Assembly: GCA_017938155.1 (NCBI GenBank) | Contig: JAGBCD010000027.1 | Location: 1 to 64,000, forward strand | Direction: 5' to 3' | From: Paludibacteraceae bacterium | Lineage (GTDB): Bacteria; Bacteroidota; Bacteroidia; Bacteroidales; Paludibacteraceae | Length of the DNA stretch: 64,000 bases | Shown here: one piece after another, positions 44,916 to 57,264 of the stretch | How positions within the stretch are numbered: position 1 is the first letter of the stretch | How the letters are laid out: the number at the start of each line of letters is the position of its first letter | Made by a program: the position numbers and the translations under genes | Notes under the pieces: model-generated | Told to the model about the DNA's origin: nothing | The model's database searches: none | The model's input: only the letters and a program-made list of their open reading frames with translations

Positions 44916-45113
44916 ATGCCAAAGGTAAAGACTAATTCCGGTGCTAAAAAAAGATTTACTCTTACCGGAACCGGTAAAATTAAGCGTAAACACGCTTACA
45001 AGAGTCACATTTTGACTAAAAAAACCAAGAAGCAAAAACGCAACTTGACTCACGTTGCAATGGTGGATCAATCCAACATGCGTTCAGTACGCGAAATGTT
45101 GTTGCTCCGCTAA
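44916..45113 (+). CDS. rpmI: Large ribosomal subunit protein bL35
   Basis: The 65-aa basic protein has the bL35 pattern [20 protein letters not shown] and [21 protein letters not shown]. It is a structural protein of the 50S subunit. It sits between infC (73 bp upstream) and rplT (32 bp downstream) in the widely conserved infC-rpmI-rplT order. No Shine-Dalgarno is present before ATG, in contrast to infC. Confidence 0.97.
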   Translation: MPKVKTNSGAKKRFTLTGTGKIKRKHAYKSHILTKKTKKQKRNLTHVAMVDQSNMRSVREMLLLR

Positions 45114-45145
45114 GTTATTAACCACCAAAAAAATGTAGTAAAACT

Positions 45146-45499
45146 ATGCCAAGATCAGTAAATCACGTTGCTTCGCGCAATCGTCGCAAAAAGATCCTAA
45201 GCCTCACAAGAGGTAATTTTGGTGGCCGTGCCAATGTATGGACAGTTGCCAAAAACACTTGGGAAAAAGGTCTACAGTATGCTTATCGTGACCGTAAGAA
45301 CAAAAAACGCTCTTTCCGTGCTCTATGGATTCAACGTATTAACGCTGCAGCTCGCCTTGAAGGACTAAGCTATAGCCAGTTGATGGGAGCGCTTAAGAAA
45401 GCAGGAGTAGTTATCAACCGCAAAGTCTTAGCTGACTTAGCGATGAACCACCCACAAGCGTTTAGTGCTATCGTAGCAAAAGCAAAAAATTCGTTGTAA
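45146..45499 (+). CDS. rplT: Large ribosomal subunit protein bL20
   Basis: The 117-aa basic protein is bL20 ([40 protein letters not shown]). It is needed early in 50S assembly; in several bacteria it also represses its own operon by binding the mRNA leader. The long infC leader here could serve that purpose, but I cannot show a 23S-like site. A terminator follows 17 bp after the stop. Confidence 0.97.
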   Translation: MPRSVNHVASRNRRKKILSLTRGNFGGRANVWTVAKNTWEKGLQYAYRDRKNKKRSFRALWIQRINAAARLEGLSYSQLMGALKKAGVVINRKVLADLAMNHPQAFSAIVAKAKNSL

Positions 45500-45516
45500 T
45501 AATGAAGTGACTAACT

Positions 45517-45559
45517 AAATAAGGTGTCTCAACTTGCTAAAGTGCGTGACACCTTATTT
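45517..45559 (+). terminator. Terminator of infC-rpmI-rplT
   Basis: 12-bp stem (45517-45528 with 45548-45559) with a 19-nt loop that itself contains ACTT/AAGT. Confidence 0.78.
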
Positions 45560-45599
45560 ATTGTAATGAAAACAGTTTGGATAATTAAATTATAATGAT

Positions 45600-46757
45600 A
45601 TGAAAAAGTTATTTCTTCTATTGTTTGCCGTATTCACCATTTCTACTGTGATGGCAGATAAAAATGAGTTTCGTTATGTGGATGCAACAGAGTTTCGCAT
45701 CATCAACAAAGGATGGGATAATACTGCTACTCCTTATTGCAGACTCCCACAGTACATGCAAGATTCCTGTCGCAAGAATCAATGGTGGTTGTACAATCAC
45801 TCATCAGGAGTTGCAATCCGTTTTGCGACCAACTCGGTGAGAATAGCAGCGCATTATAACTTGATTAACAATTTCCATATGCAACATATGGCAATGACTG
45901 GTATCAAAGGTACAGACTTGTACTATTTGAATGAAGAGTCGGGTGTATGGGAGCACGTAAATACAGCGCGTCCACAAGAGAGAAATGGTAAGGCCGATTC
46001 GATTCAGTCAAAAGTGTATGTAGAGAACATGGACGGCAAGATGCACGAGTTTATGTTCTATTTACCATTGTACGATGGTATCAATTGGTTCCAAATCGGT
46101 GTGGACTCTGGTGCAGTGATTACCAAGCCTCAAGTTGAAAACCCAAGAAAAGGCAAAATTGTTTGCTATGGAACCAGTATTATGCAAGGTGGTTGTGCAA
46201 GTAGAACAGGTATGGTATCTACTTCTATGATACAACGTGAGTACAACTTTGAATGTGTCAACCTTGCTACTTCAGGTGAAGGCAAGATGGACTATTACAT
46301 GGCAAGAGCGATGGCTACTATAGAGGACGCGATATGCTATGTCATCGACCCTATCCCTAACTGTACTCGTGATATGTGTGATACACTTACTTATGGATTT
46401 ATCAAAATTTTGCGTACCCTTCGTCCTGAGGTTCCTATTATTATGGTAGAGGGTCCTATCTATCCATATGCTCGTCACGATAATTTCTTCAAGAAATACT
46501 TGCCACAAAAGAATGAAGCTTGGCGCAAGAACTATGAGCGTCTCAAAGCTGAAAATCCTAAAGGATTGTATTATGTGCCATGCGATGACTTGACAGGTCC
46601 TAACATGGATGGTACAGTGGAGGGCATTCACTTCACGGACTATGGTTTCAGAGCGTATGCAGATATCTTGGAGATTTATATCAAGCAAGCGTTGGACGAT
46701 ACAGGCGTGGATTATGGTTTGAAACCAGCCTATAACATTGTAAGAAACAGTAAATAA
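45600..46757 (+). CDS. Exported SGNH/GDSL-family esterase
   Basis: The 385-aa protein has a signal peptide (MKKLFLLLFAVFTISTVMA), an N-terminal beta domain (about 25-175) and an SGNH hydrolase domain (about 180-370). Block I is YGTSIMQGG (Ser nucleophile, Asp replaced by Thr), block III-like NLATSGEG and block V GIHFTDYG with the catalytic His. Relatives deacetylate carbohydrates, such as xylan or host glycans; the substrate is unknown. No consensus promoter is seen between the rplT terminator and ATG 45600. A 16-bp hairpin terminator follows. Confidence 0.85.
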   Translation: MKKLFLLLFAVFTISTVMADKNEFRYVDATEFRIINKGWDNTATPYCRLPQYMQDSCRKNQWWLYNHSSGVAIRFATNSVRIAAHYNLINNFHMQHMAMTGIKGTDLYYLNEESGVWEHVNTARPQERNGKADSIQSKVYVENMDGKMHEFMFYLPLYDGINWFQIGVDSGAVITKPQVENPRKGKIVCYGTSIMQGGCASRTGMVSTSMIQREYNFECVNLATSGEGKMDYYMARAMATIEDAICYVIDPIPNCTRDMCDTLTYGFIKILRTLRPEVPIIMVEGPIYPYARHDNFFKKYLPQKNEAWRKNYERLKAENPKGLYYVPCDDLTGPNMDGTVEGIHFTDYGFRAYADILEIYIKQALDDTGVDYGLKPAYNIVRNSK

Positions 46758-46806
46758 AATAGTAGATACAACATAAATGGCATTTGAGTCATTCATGCTT
46801 CCTTAA

Positions 46807-46843
46807 GTGTATGTAACAAATAGGCGATATTTGTTACATACAC
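46807..46843 (+). terminator. Terminator after the SGNH esterase gene
   Basis: Perfect 16-bp stem (46807-46822 with 46828-46843), 5-nt loop GGCGA. Confidence 0.82.
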
Positions 46844-46907
46844 GTTGGTAAAAAAAGTATGCTTTTTTGGGGGTGATGTTTGACGATGGATGTTGTAATA
46901 TACTTAA

Positions 46908-46951
46908 TAGATAAATCATATTATATATTAGATAAATCATATATTATATAT
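46908..46951 (+). repeat. AT-rich direct duplication upstream of the TonB receptor gene
   Basis: TAGATAAATCATATTATATAT at 46908-46928 is repeated, with a 2-bp insertion, at 46929-46951. A -7-like TATATTTG (46947-46954) lies at its end without a matching -33 box, so a regulated promoter needing an activator is possible. Confidence 0.6.
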
Positions 46952-46989
46952 TTGGTTGTTTTTAAGGTAAAAATTTATTCATTCAACAC

Positions 46990-49749
46990 ATGAAAATGAA
47001 AAAAATCTTTTCAATTCTGATGTGCATGATTGCTACAATGGCATTGCATGCACAAGTGCAAACTGTTTCAGGAACAGTTGTTGATGCAGACAATCAAGAA
47101 CCGCTGATTGGTGTATCCGTTTTAGTTGAGGGTACATCAGTGGGTACGGTTACTGATTTGGATGGAAACTTTGCTGTCAGTGCAAAAACTGGTGCAGTAC
47201 TCCAACTCTCTTATGTGGGTTATACCACATTAAGTGTTGAGGTAGGCAAACGTGCCAACCTTGGAACGCTTAAGTTGGAAAGTGAATCACAAACCTTGCA
47301 AGACGTTACGATTACTGGACAAATTGCTGTTCAACGTAAGACACCTATTGCAGTGAGTCAAGTTACTGCTCTTGAGATTGAAGAGCGTCTTGGTGGTGGT
47401 GAGTTTGTAGAAGTATTGAAAAACACTCCTGGTGTGCATGCCAATTCAGGCGGTGGCGGTTGGGGTGATAGCGAAATTTGGATGCGTGGTTTTGACAACA
47501 CCAATATCGCTATGATGATCAACGGTGTACCTATGAATGGTATGGAAAACGGCAAGGTATATTGGTCCAACTGGCAAGGTTTGGCTGACGTTACCTCAGT
47601 GATGCAAACACAACGTGGTTTGGGTGCTTCCAAAATGAGTGCACCTTCTGTTGGTGGTACCATCAATATCGTTACCAAAGGTTTGGATGCTAAGAAAGGC
47701 GGTACATTCTCCTATTCATTGGGTGATAATGGTTACAACAAAGTCTCTTTCTCTGTTTCTACTGGCTTGATGGAAAATGGTTGGGCTATTACCGTAATGG
47801 GTGCTCGCACTTGGGGTGATGGTTATATCCAAGGTACAAGCTTCGAAGGATACAACTATTTTGCCAACATTGCTAAACGTATCAACGAGAACCACCAATT
47901 GTCTTTGACCGCGTTTGGTGCACCACAGGAGCACTATCAACGTTCTTCTGGTCTTACCATGTCCGAGTGGAACAATGTACGCAAATACATGAAAGATGGT
48001 ATGCACTTCTCTCGTTACAACCCTACTTATGGTTATGATGATTTTGGCAACCAAAATTCTGCAAACTATAACGTATATCACAAACCACAAATTTCGTTGA
48101 ACTATATCTGGCAAATTGACCACAAATCTTCATGGTCAACCACAGCTTATGTGTCATTGGGACGTGGTTATGGTCGTACTGCAGAACCAGGTCTGAACTC
48201 TTCTTATAGCTATACCGACCTCACATACGGTGCCAACTATGGTACATTGTCACATACCTTCCGCCGTGCTGATGGTACGTTCGATTACGGAGCAGTAGAA
48301 TGGGCCAACAATCCTGATAACCCAATCTATGATCCTAACTCAGAATCTTATGAGAAAATGTATGCAGGTTCACAATTGGTAATTTGTGAGAATCGTAACG
48401 ACCATAACTGGTATGGTTTGACCTCCACTTATACCAACAAGTTTGCTGATATGTTTGATTTCTACGCTGGTATTGATGTTCGTTACTACCAAGGTAAACA
48501 CAATGCAACTATTTCAGACCTCCTCGGTGGTGAGTATTTTATCGACGCTACACGTGCCAAAGTGAAAAGCATCAACAATGCGGCTGCACTCGATCCTATG
48601 TGGCAATATGAGAAATTGACTATCGGTGATATCGCATACCGTAATTACGATGGTTTTGTAGTACAAGAAGGCGCTTATGCTCAATTGGAGTACAACAAAA
48701 ATCGTTGGTCTGCTTTCATCAACGGATCTATTAACTACAACCACTATTGGAAAGTGGACTATTTCTACTACGATGCCGAGAAAGGCAAATCAGAAGTGCT
48801 TGGTTTCTTGGGTGGAACCATCAAAGCAGGTGCCAACTATGAGTTCAATAGACACCACAATGCATTTATCAACTTAGGTTATATCTCACGTGCACCAAAC
48901 TTGGACTATGGAGCATTTATGAATGCAAGTACCAGTAACGCAGTGAACGTTGAGGCTAAGAACGAACAAATTGCAAGTGCTGAGATTGGTTATGGCTTCC
49001 ACAATGAATATGTGAACGTGGCTGTGAATGGTTACTTCACCGAGTGGATGGACAAAACCATGACCAAATCTGGAACATTGAACGACCCTGCGCAAACAGA
49101 GTATTTCATGAACATGACGGGTGTTAATGCTCGCCACATGGGTCTTGAGTTTGAGGTGAAAGCTCGTCCTACCAAATGGTTAGAGATTTCTGCTATGTTG
49201 TCACTCGGTGACTGGAAGTGGGATAGCGATTCTGTCAAGGGTTATATCTATGACAAACACGGTCAAGCACTCACTATGGATGCTGAGATTACCGATCCAG
49301 GTGCTCCTAACCATGGTTGGGCTCTTATCAACATGAAGGGTATCAACGTGGGTGGTTCTGCACAAACAACTGCTAACTTGGGCGTTACATTCAAACCATT
49401 CAAGGGCTTCCGCATCGGTGCTGAATATACGTTGTATGATCGCAACTATGCATACTATTCATTCTCTGGTAGCAACCTCCAATTGGGCAAAGCAATGAAC
49501 TTGCTCGAGCCATGGCGCATTCCTACCTCAGGTAGCATGGATATGCGTGCATCCTATAGTTTCAATATCGGTGGTGTGAGAGCAACACTTTCTGGTAACA
49601 TCAACAACGTACTCAACCAACTCTATATAGAGAAGGCATGGAACCCATCTACCGTTTCAGAAAACATCACAGAGGTGAACGCAAACAATGTGTATTTCTA
49701 CTTTGCCAAAGGTTCTACATACAACATCCGTTTGAAACTTAACTTCTAA
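46990..49749 (+). CDS. TonB-dependent outer-membrane receptor
   Basis: The 919-aa protein has a signal peptide (1-21), a carboxypeptidase-regulatory-like domain (about 24-105: GTVVDADNQEPLIGVSVLVE, TDLDGNFAV), a plug domain (about 115-230: VEVLKNTPGVHANSGGGGW, IWMRGFDNTNIAMMINGVP, GGTINIVTK) and a 22-strand barrel region ending in NIRLKLNF. It imports a ligand across the outer membrane using TonB energy. Length and plug are closer to siderophore/oligomer receptors than to 1000-residue SusC proteins, and no SusD follows. The partner is instead the lipoprotein at 49806, about 55 bp downstream. Ligand unknown. Confidence 0.92.
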   Translation: MKMKKIFSILMCMIATMALHAQVQTVSGTVVDADNQEPLIGVSVLVEGTSVGTVTDLDGNFAVSAKTGAVLQLSYVGYTTLSVEVGKRANLGTLKLESESQTLQDVTITGQIAVQRKTPIAVSQVTALEIEERLGGGEFVEVLKNTPGVHANSGGGGWGDSEIWMRGFDNTNIAMMINGVPMNGMENGKVYWSNWQGLADVTSVMQTQRGLGASKMSAPSVGGTINIVTKGLDAKKGGTFSYSLGDNGYNKVSFSVSTGLMENGWAITVMGARTWGDGYIQGTSFEGYNYFANIAKRINENHQLSLTAFGAPQEHYQRSSGLTMSEWNNVRKYMKDGMHFSRYNPTYGYDDFGNQNSANYNVYHKPQISLNYIWQIDHKSSWSTTAYVSLGRGYGRTAEPGLNSSYSYTDLTYGANYGTLSHTFRRADGTFDYGAVEWANNPDNPIYDPNSESYEKMYAGSQLVICENRNDHNWYGLTSTYTNKFADMFDFYAGIDVRYYQGKHNATISDLLGGEYFIDATRAKVKSINNAAALDPMWQYEKLTIGDIAYRNYDGFVVQEGAYAQLEYNKNRWSAFINGSINYNHYWKVDYFYYDAEKGKSEVLGFLGGTIKAGANYEFNRHHNAFINLGYISRAPNLDYGAFMNASTSNAVNVEAKNEQIASAEIGYGFHNEYVNVAVNGYFTEWMDKTMTKSGTLNDPAQTEYFMNMTGVNARHMGLEFEVKARPTKWLEISAMLSLGDWKWDSDSVKGYIYDKHGQALTMDAEITDPGAPNHGWALINMKGINVGGSAQTTANLGVTFKPFKGFRIGAEYTLYDRNYAYYSFSGSNLQLGKAMNLLEPWRIPTSGSMDMRASYSFNIGGVRATLSGNINNVLNQLYIEKAWNPSTVSENITEVNANNVYFYFAKGSTYNIRLKLNF

Positions 49750-49805
49750 TCACTTGAGAAGATTTGAAACTTTTAAACATTGAAACGTTTTAATTTTTAA
49801 TGATA

Positions 49806-51713
49806 ATGAAAAAAGTATTATTTTTCCTCGCAAGTGTGCTTGTGTTTGCGTCATGCGAGAATTACTATATTGACCAAAATTTGGGTGGTAGCGATTTCAA
49901 TCCAACGGATGTTCGCACCATTGATTATACCCTTACCGATGCTGACTACAAGTCCATCGTGAGCAACAAGGACAACATCGCTCTTGCCCTTGCAGAGTGC
50001 ACCGCAGAAGACTCTTCTGCATACACCGCATTCTTGCAAATCGCCATTGACATGGCTTTCAACAAGATTGCTGTGGCTGATGTATATGTACCAGCTTTCT
50101 TGGGTGCTAAGTTCCCACAACTATCCAAAGGTTCTCTTTTCAACATCACATACAATACTTGTGAAGGAGCTCCTGCTTATTTGACTACATTCGCCAATAC
50201 CACCAAGTATGCCTTGTCAGCAGCTGATTATGAGACTATCTGGGGTGGCAAGAAAGGTATCAACTACCTCACTCCTGCTACGATGATGCAACTCTCTTCT
50301 GTACTTCCTGCAGAAGGAGAAGAAGGTGCTTTACTTGCTGTAGTATATGACTACAAAGATAGCGAACCATCTTTTGGTGGTGGCAGTGATGATGACGATG
50401 AGGAAACTCCTAAAGGTTTCTTTGATGGCACACCAGAGACACGCGGTTACTGGACTCCTGCTGAGGTGATGGCTGCATACGCTGCTGGTACATTGAAAGA
50501 AGGCGATTCACTGAAAGTAGGTGGTATTCTTGGTGAGTGGTACTCTAAGAGTTTGAATACAACCTATGGCAACTTGGACTACTATCTCTACGATCAAGAT
50601 GGTACTTCAAGATTTGAGATGTGGCGTTCGTTCTCTCTCAATAGCGCACTTTGGGCTTCGTATGATTTTGTGGATGTAACAAATGCTACCGCTACAGACG
50701 TTAATGGTTTTTCTATCACAGTAGGTGATACCATTATCGGTATTGGTGCGTTTAAGTACTATGCAGATTACGATGTATATGAATTTAATTCGGGTTGTTA
50801 TATCGTAGAGCATCGTCCAGCAGCTACTCCATCTGCTGCTCCTAAGAAAGTAGCTGCGGCTGCTAATGGCAAGAAAACCGTACTCTATCAATACACCAAT
50901 GGCAAATGGTCTGCATACAAAAACTCAGATGCTACAGTGGTAGTATTGCCAGAGGAAGTATATTCAGCAGTAGGATTCAATTACCTTTTAGATAAGAACA
51001 AAGATGTTCTCACTACTTTCTTGGCTCAAGAATATCCATATGCTCAAGTTGGTAAGGCTTATACTGTAGTATATGTTTCTACCAAAGAAGGCGTTTACAA
51101 TGCCAAAGAGTTTATCTATGATGGCACTGCTTTCGTGGAGAACCTTGGTATGAGTACTGCCACCACAACATTCTCTTTGAGTGATGTGTGGGGTTCTACC
51201 ATCTACTACAAACAATACATCATGGGTGAGGGCCAAGGCAAATTGACTATCCAAGACGTGAAGTTGCAAGATCCATTGACCTATGTATGGTACTATTCTG
51301 CTGCCTATGGTATGTGTGCATCTGCATACAAGGATGGTGCAAGCTACGACAGCGAATCATGGCTCGTAACACCAATGATTGACCTTACACGTGCCAAAAC
51401 TCCTCAATTCAGTTTCGACCAAGCCTTCAACAAGGCTCCTAACTTCACAGAGGAAGCTGCTGTGTTCGTTTCTACCGATTATGTAGATGACGTGACTACC
51501 GCTACTTGGACACAATTGGAGTGGAATACCAACGAGGATGGTACACTCAATGTACCAGGTGGTACATCATGGGTATTCCAACCATCAGGCTACTTTGATA
51601 TGTCTGCATACGTAGGTGAAAAGATTCACATTGCATTCCGTTATACCACCTCAAATGGTGTTTCAGGTACTTGGGAAATCAGAAACCTACTTCTCAGCGA
51701 ACCAGAGAACTAA
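49806..51713 (+). CDS. Receptor-associated lipoprotein with OB-fold-like and choice-of-anchor J-type domains
   Basis: The 635-aa protein has a lipobox (LVFAS-C, Cys17). The N-terminal part (about 35-200) has repeated Y-x-L-T/S-x-A-D-Y segments. After an Asp/Glu-rich linker comes an OB-fold-like module (about 213-330: SLKVGGILGEWY, YYLYDQDG, VGDTIIGIGAFKYY), a further region (350-450) and a C-terminal jelly-roll (about 465-633: SWLVTPMIDLTRAKTPQFSFDQAF, WEIRNLLL). Probably it is surface-exposed and binds the receptor's ligand. I use ATG 49806; an ATG two codons upstream is equally possible. Confidence 0.78.
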   Translation: MKKVLFFLASVLVFASCENYYIDQNLGGSDFNPTDVRTIDYTLTDADYKSIVSNKDNIALALAECTAEDSSAYTAFLQIAIDMAFNKIAVADVYVPAFLGAKFPQLSKGSLFNITYNTCEGAPAYLTTFANTTKYALSAADYETIWGGKKGINYLTPATMMQLSSVLPAEGEEGALLAVVYDYKDSEPSFGGGSDDDDEETPKGFFDGTPETRGYWTPAEVMAAYAAGTLKEGDSLKVGGILGEWYSKSLNTTYGNLDYYLYDQDGTSRFEMWRSFSLNSALWASYDFVDVTNATATDVNGFSITVGDTIIGIGAFKYYADYDVYEFNSGCYIVEHRPAATPSAAPKKVAAAANGKKTVLYQYTNGKWSAYKNSDATVVVLPEEVYSAVGFNYLLDKNKDVLTTFLAQEYPYAQVGKAYTVVYVSTKEGVYNAKEFIYDGTAFVENLGMSTATTTFSLSDVWGSTIYYKQYIMGEGQGKLTIQDVKLQDPLTYVWYYSAAYGMCASAYKDGASYDSESWLVTPMIDLTRAKTPQFSFDQAFNKAPNFTEEAAVFVSTDYVDDVTTATWTQLEWNTNEDGTLNVPGGTSWVFQPSGYFDMSAYVGEKIHIAFRYTTSNGVSGTWEIRNLLLSEPEN

Positions 51714-51733
51714 TGCTATCCTATAGATATGCA

Positions 51734-51761
51734 AAGCGGGGCGTCATCTGATGCCCCGCTT
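51734..51761. terminator. Bidirectional terminator between the lipoprotein and DUF6913 genes
   Basis: 9-bp GC-rich stem AAGCGGGGC/GCCCCGCTT (51734-51742 with 51753-51761), between convergent genes. Confidence 0.82.
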
Positions 51762-51800
51762 GTTTATTATGAATCAAATGTCAACGACAGTTGCGTTTGC

Positions 51801-52253
51801 CTATTCCTGCGTTACCATTTGGATATACTTGACGATTTGTTCAAATAGGAAATTGGGTTGGTCTTGTGCTGGAGTGTTGATGGTCAAGTCGTAGATGTTT
51901 TTTTCTGTATATCGACCAGTCTTGAAACCCGCTTGGATATACATACCCATGTAGAGCATCGTAAGGCAAGGATTTTGTGTGAGGTCAATTAGCAAATCGT
52001 ACTTGCGTGCTTGAACTGTTTCACGGATATTGCTTTTGGGCCTTTCTGTGAAGAAACATATATCTTTTTTGTCAGGCATAGTAAAAACATCCACTTGTTT
52101 GCCTTCGCTTTCTAATAGGTGTTTGATATTGCTCACATCCCCTTTATCTATGAGTATGACAACCTTGTGCATTTGTTTCCAAGGAAACAAGTGAATGGTG
52201 CGTTTGGGTTGATGCTTTAGGATGAGTTCAAATATTTTCTCTTGCAGTTTCAT
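51801..52253 (-). CDS. DUF6913-like conserved Bacteroidota protein
   Basis: The 150-aa protein has no signal peptide. It shows an alternating alpha/beta pattern (KVVILIDKGDVSNIKHLLESEG, DLLIDLTQNPCLTMLYMGMYIQAGFKTGRY), which fits a conserved Bacteroidota family I know as DUF6913; the assignment is from memory. The function is unknown. It lies 68 bp downstream of ligA on the same strand, without a promoter of its own, so it probably ends the nuclease-ligA transcript. Confidence 0.6.
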   Translation of the reverse strand: MKLQEKIFELILKHQPKRTIHLFPWKQMHKVVILIDKGDVSNIKHLLESEGKQVDVFTMPDKKDICFFTERPKSNIRETVQARKYDLLIDLTQNPCLTMLYMGMYIQAGFKTGRYTEKNIYDLTINTPAQDQPNFLFEQIVKYIQMVTQE

Positions 52254-52321
52254 AAACGAGTTTTAAGGATTTTAAGGGTTCAAAGGAAGTTATACTATTG
52301 CGTTTCAAAAACCCAGCTGAG

Positions 52322-55968
<3,647 letters not shown>

Positions 55969-56031
55969 AGGATAGTAATGCGTTATGAATGTGTGTTCAA
56001 TAATACTTTTCTTTACATTCTTCACCGCCTG

Positions 56032-56062
56032 CAAAAATACAATTATTTTTTCAAATACCAAA
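56032..56062 (-). promoter_or_regulatory. Promoter of the nuclease-ligA unit
   Basis: On the minus strand, TTTG (56062-56059), 19 bp, TATTTTTG (56039-56032), 64 bp before ATG 55968. Confidence 0.65.
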
Positions 56063-56299
56063 ATATCAGAGAAGAATTACGGATATAGGTGAGAGTGGCT
56101 TCGCATGGTTTACCGTATCAAAGATGTTTGTTTATAAGGCGTGCTTTCTGCAAATAATCACTGTTTCCCTGTGACAACCGTGTTCCTCCTTTGGTGTAAT
56201 GATGCGGTATTACAGCATTCGTAAAAATATTGATATTTTACATATTGATAAATGAAATATAGATTTTTTATTAAAAATGAGTTATTTTTTAAGGGGACT
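56063..56299. other. Intergenic region between divergent units
   Basis: Between the nuclease and outer-membrane barrel promoters. AT-rich, no gene or clear structure seen. It contains CTGCAAATAATC (near 56149), also present in the repeat copy at 40306. Confidence 0.5.
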
Positions 56300-56331
56300 A
56301 TTGTATTTCTGTGAAAAATATTGTAAATTTG
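56300..56331 (+). promoter_or_regulatory. Promoter of the barrel-surface protein unit
   Basis: ATTG at 56300-56303 (one mismatch to TTTG), 20 bp, TAAATTTG at 56324-56331, 63 bp before ATG 56395. Confidence 0.7.
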
Positions 56332-56394
56332 CGCCCTTAAAATGATTATTTTTGACTATTTGTATTTACACCATCTATGATAGAATTGTAGTGT

Positions 56395-57261
56395 ATGCAA
56401 CACAATCGAAATCATAACCATTTGTGGTTCCAAAGTAATATTGTTATTATTTTGCTATTTGTATGTACGTTTGTGGGCGCAGAAATGCAGGCTGCCAAGT
56501 TGTACAACTCTTCTCCGATACATTATTTCCGTACTGATTTGGGAGTGGGTTTCGATTGCGATTTACAATACCAAAAGGGACAGCCTGGCATAGAAGATTT
56601 GTTGAGTAGCAAAGGTGTGAAGACGGGCCTTACATTGGGATATCGCCTTAAATACCAACATTTTATCTTCGATGTTGGAGTGGGTGCCAATTATGGATAC
56701 AAGGTTAATGATGTAGCCGATCGTTTCGATGCTTACGAGAGAAAAGACTCGGATGGGGATACCTTTTTAGGTGAAGATGCTTGGAGAGAAAGAGGGTTCT
56801 ATTACAACAATATTGCCTTGACAGTACCCCTTCTATTCGGTGGGGAATGGAATCGCTTCTATTTCCTATTAGGCGCCAAATTGGATTTCAATCTCCAAAC
56901 GAACGTTAAAGAGAAAGGACTTTATACCCTTATAGGTTGGTACGATTATTATCTCGATCCTTTTGAAAACATGCCCAATCATGGGTTTGTGACAGATGAA
57001 CCGTATCAAACACCGACACTCAATATGCCCAATACGTACCAAGTAGCTGCATGTTTGGAGTTTGGATACCGTCTAACGGGTAGCCAAACCGTATATGCTG
57101 TGATGACACGTCAGCCTGCTGTGGATGTGTATTTGGGTGCATTTGTGGAGTATGGGGTGCTGCATAATACGGTGTTTACTCCGCTTACGGTGGGGGTGAA
57201 AGCGACCATGACCGTTGAGGTCAAACCTAAACTTGGATGTGTAATGTGTAAAGAATTGTAG
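56395..57261 (+). CDS. Outer-membrane beta-barrel protein (PorP/SprF- or PorT-like candidate)
   Basis: The 288-aa protein has a hydrophobic signal segment (about 16-32, IVIILLFVCTFVGA), then alternating amphipathic strands typical of an outer-membrane barrel (TLGYRLKYQHFIFDVGVGANYGYK, NNIALTVPLLFGGEWNRFYFLLGAKLDF) and ends without a terminal Phe. I cannot assign a named family; PorT-like barrels have about this size. It lies 3 bp before the large surface protein, so the two are coupled, and may help export or anchor it. Confidence 0.7.
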   Translation: MQHNRNHNHLWFQSNIVIILLFVCTFVGAEMQAAKLYNSSPIHYFRTDLGVGFDCDLQYQKGQPGIEDLLSSKGVKTGLTLGYRLKYQHFIFDVGVGANYGYKVNDVADRFDAYERKDSDGDTFLGEDAWRERGFYYNNIALTVPLLFGGEWNRFYFLLGAKLDFNLQTNVKEKGLYTLIGWYDYYLDPFENMPNHGFVTDEPYQTPTLNMPNTYQVAACLEFGYRLTGSQTVYAVMTRQPAVDVYLGAFVEYGVLHNTVFTPLTVGVKATMTVEVKPKLGCVMCKEL

Positions 57262-57264
57262 TCT

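Noticed and set aside
46990-51713. Classical SusC/SusD polysaccharide utilisation locus
   Set aside because: The receptor is shorter than typical SusC and the following lipoprotein has OB-like and jelly-roll domains, not a TPR-based SusD fold.
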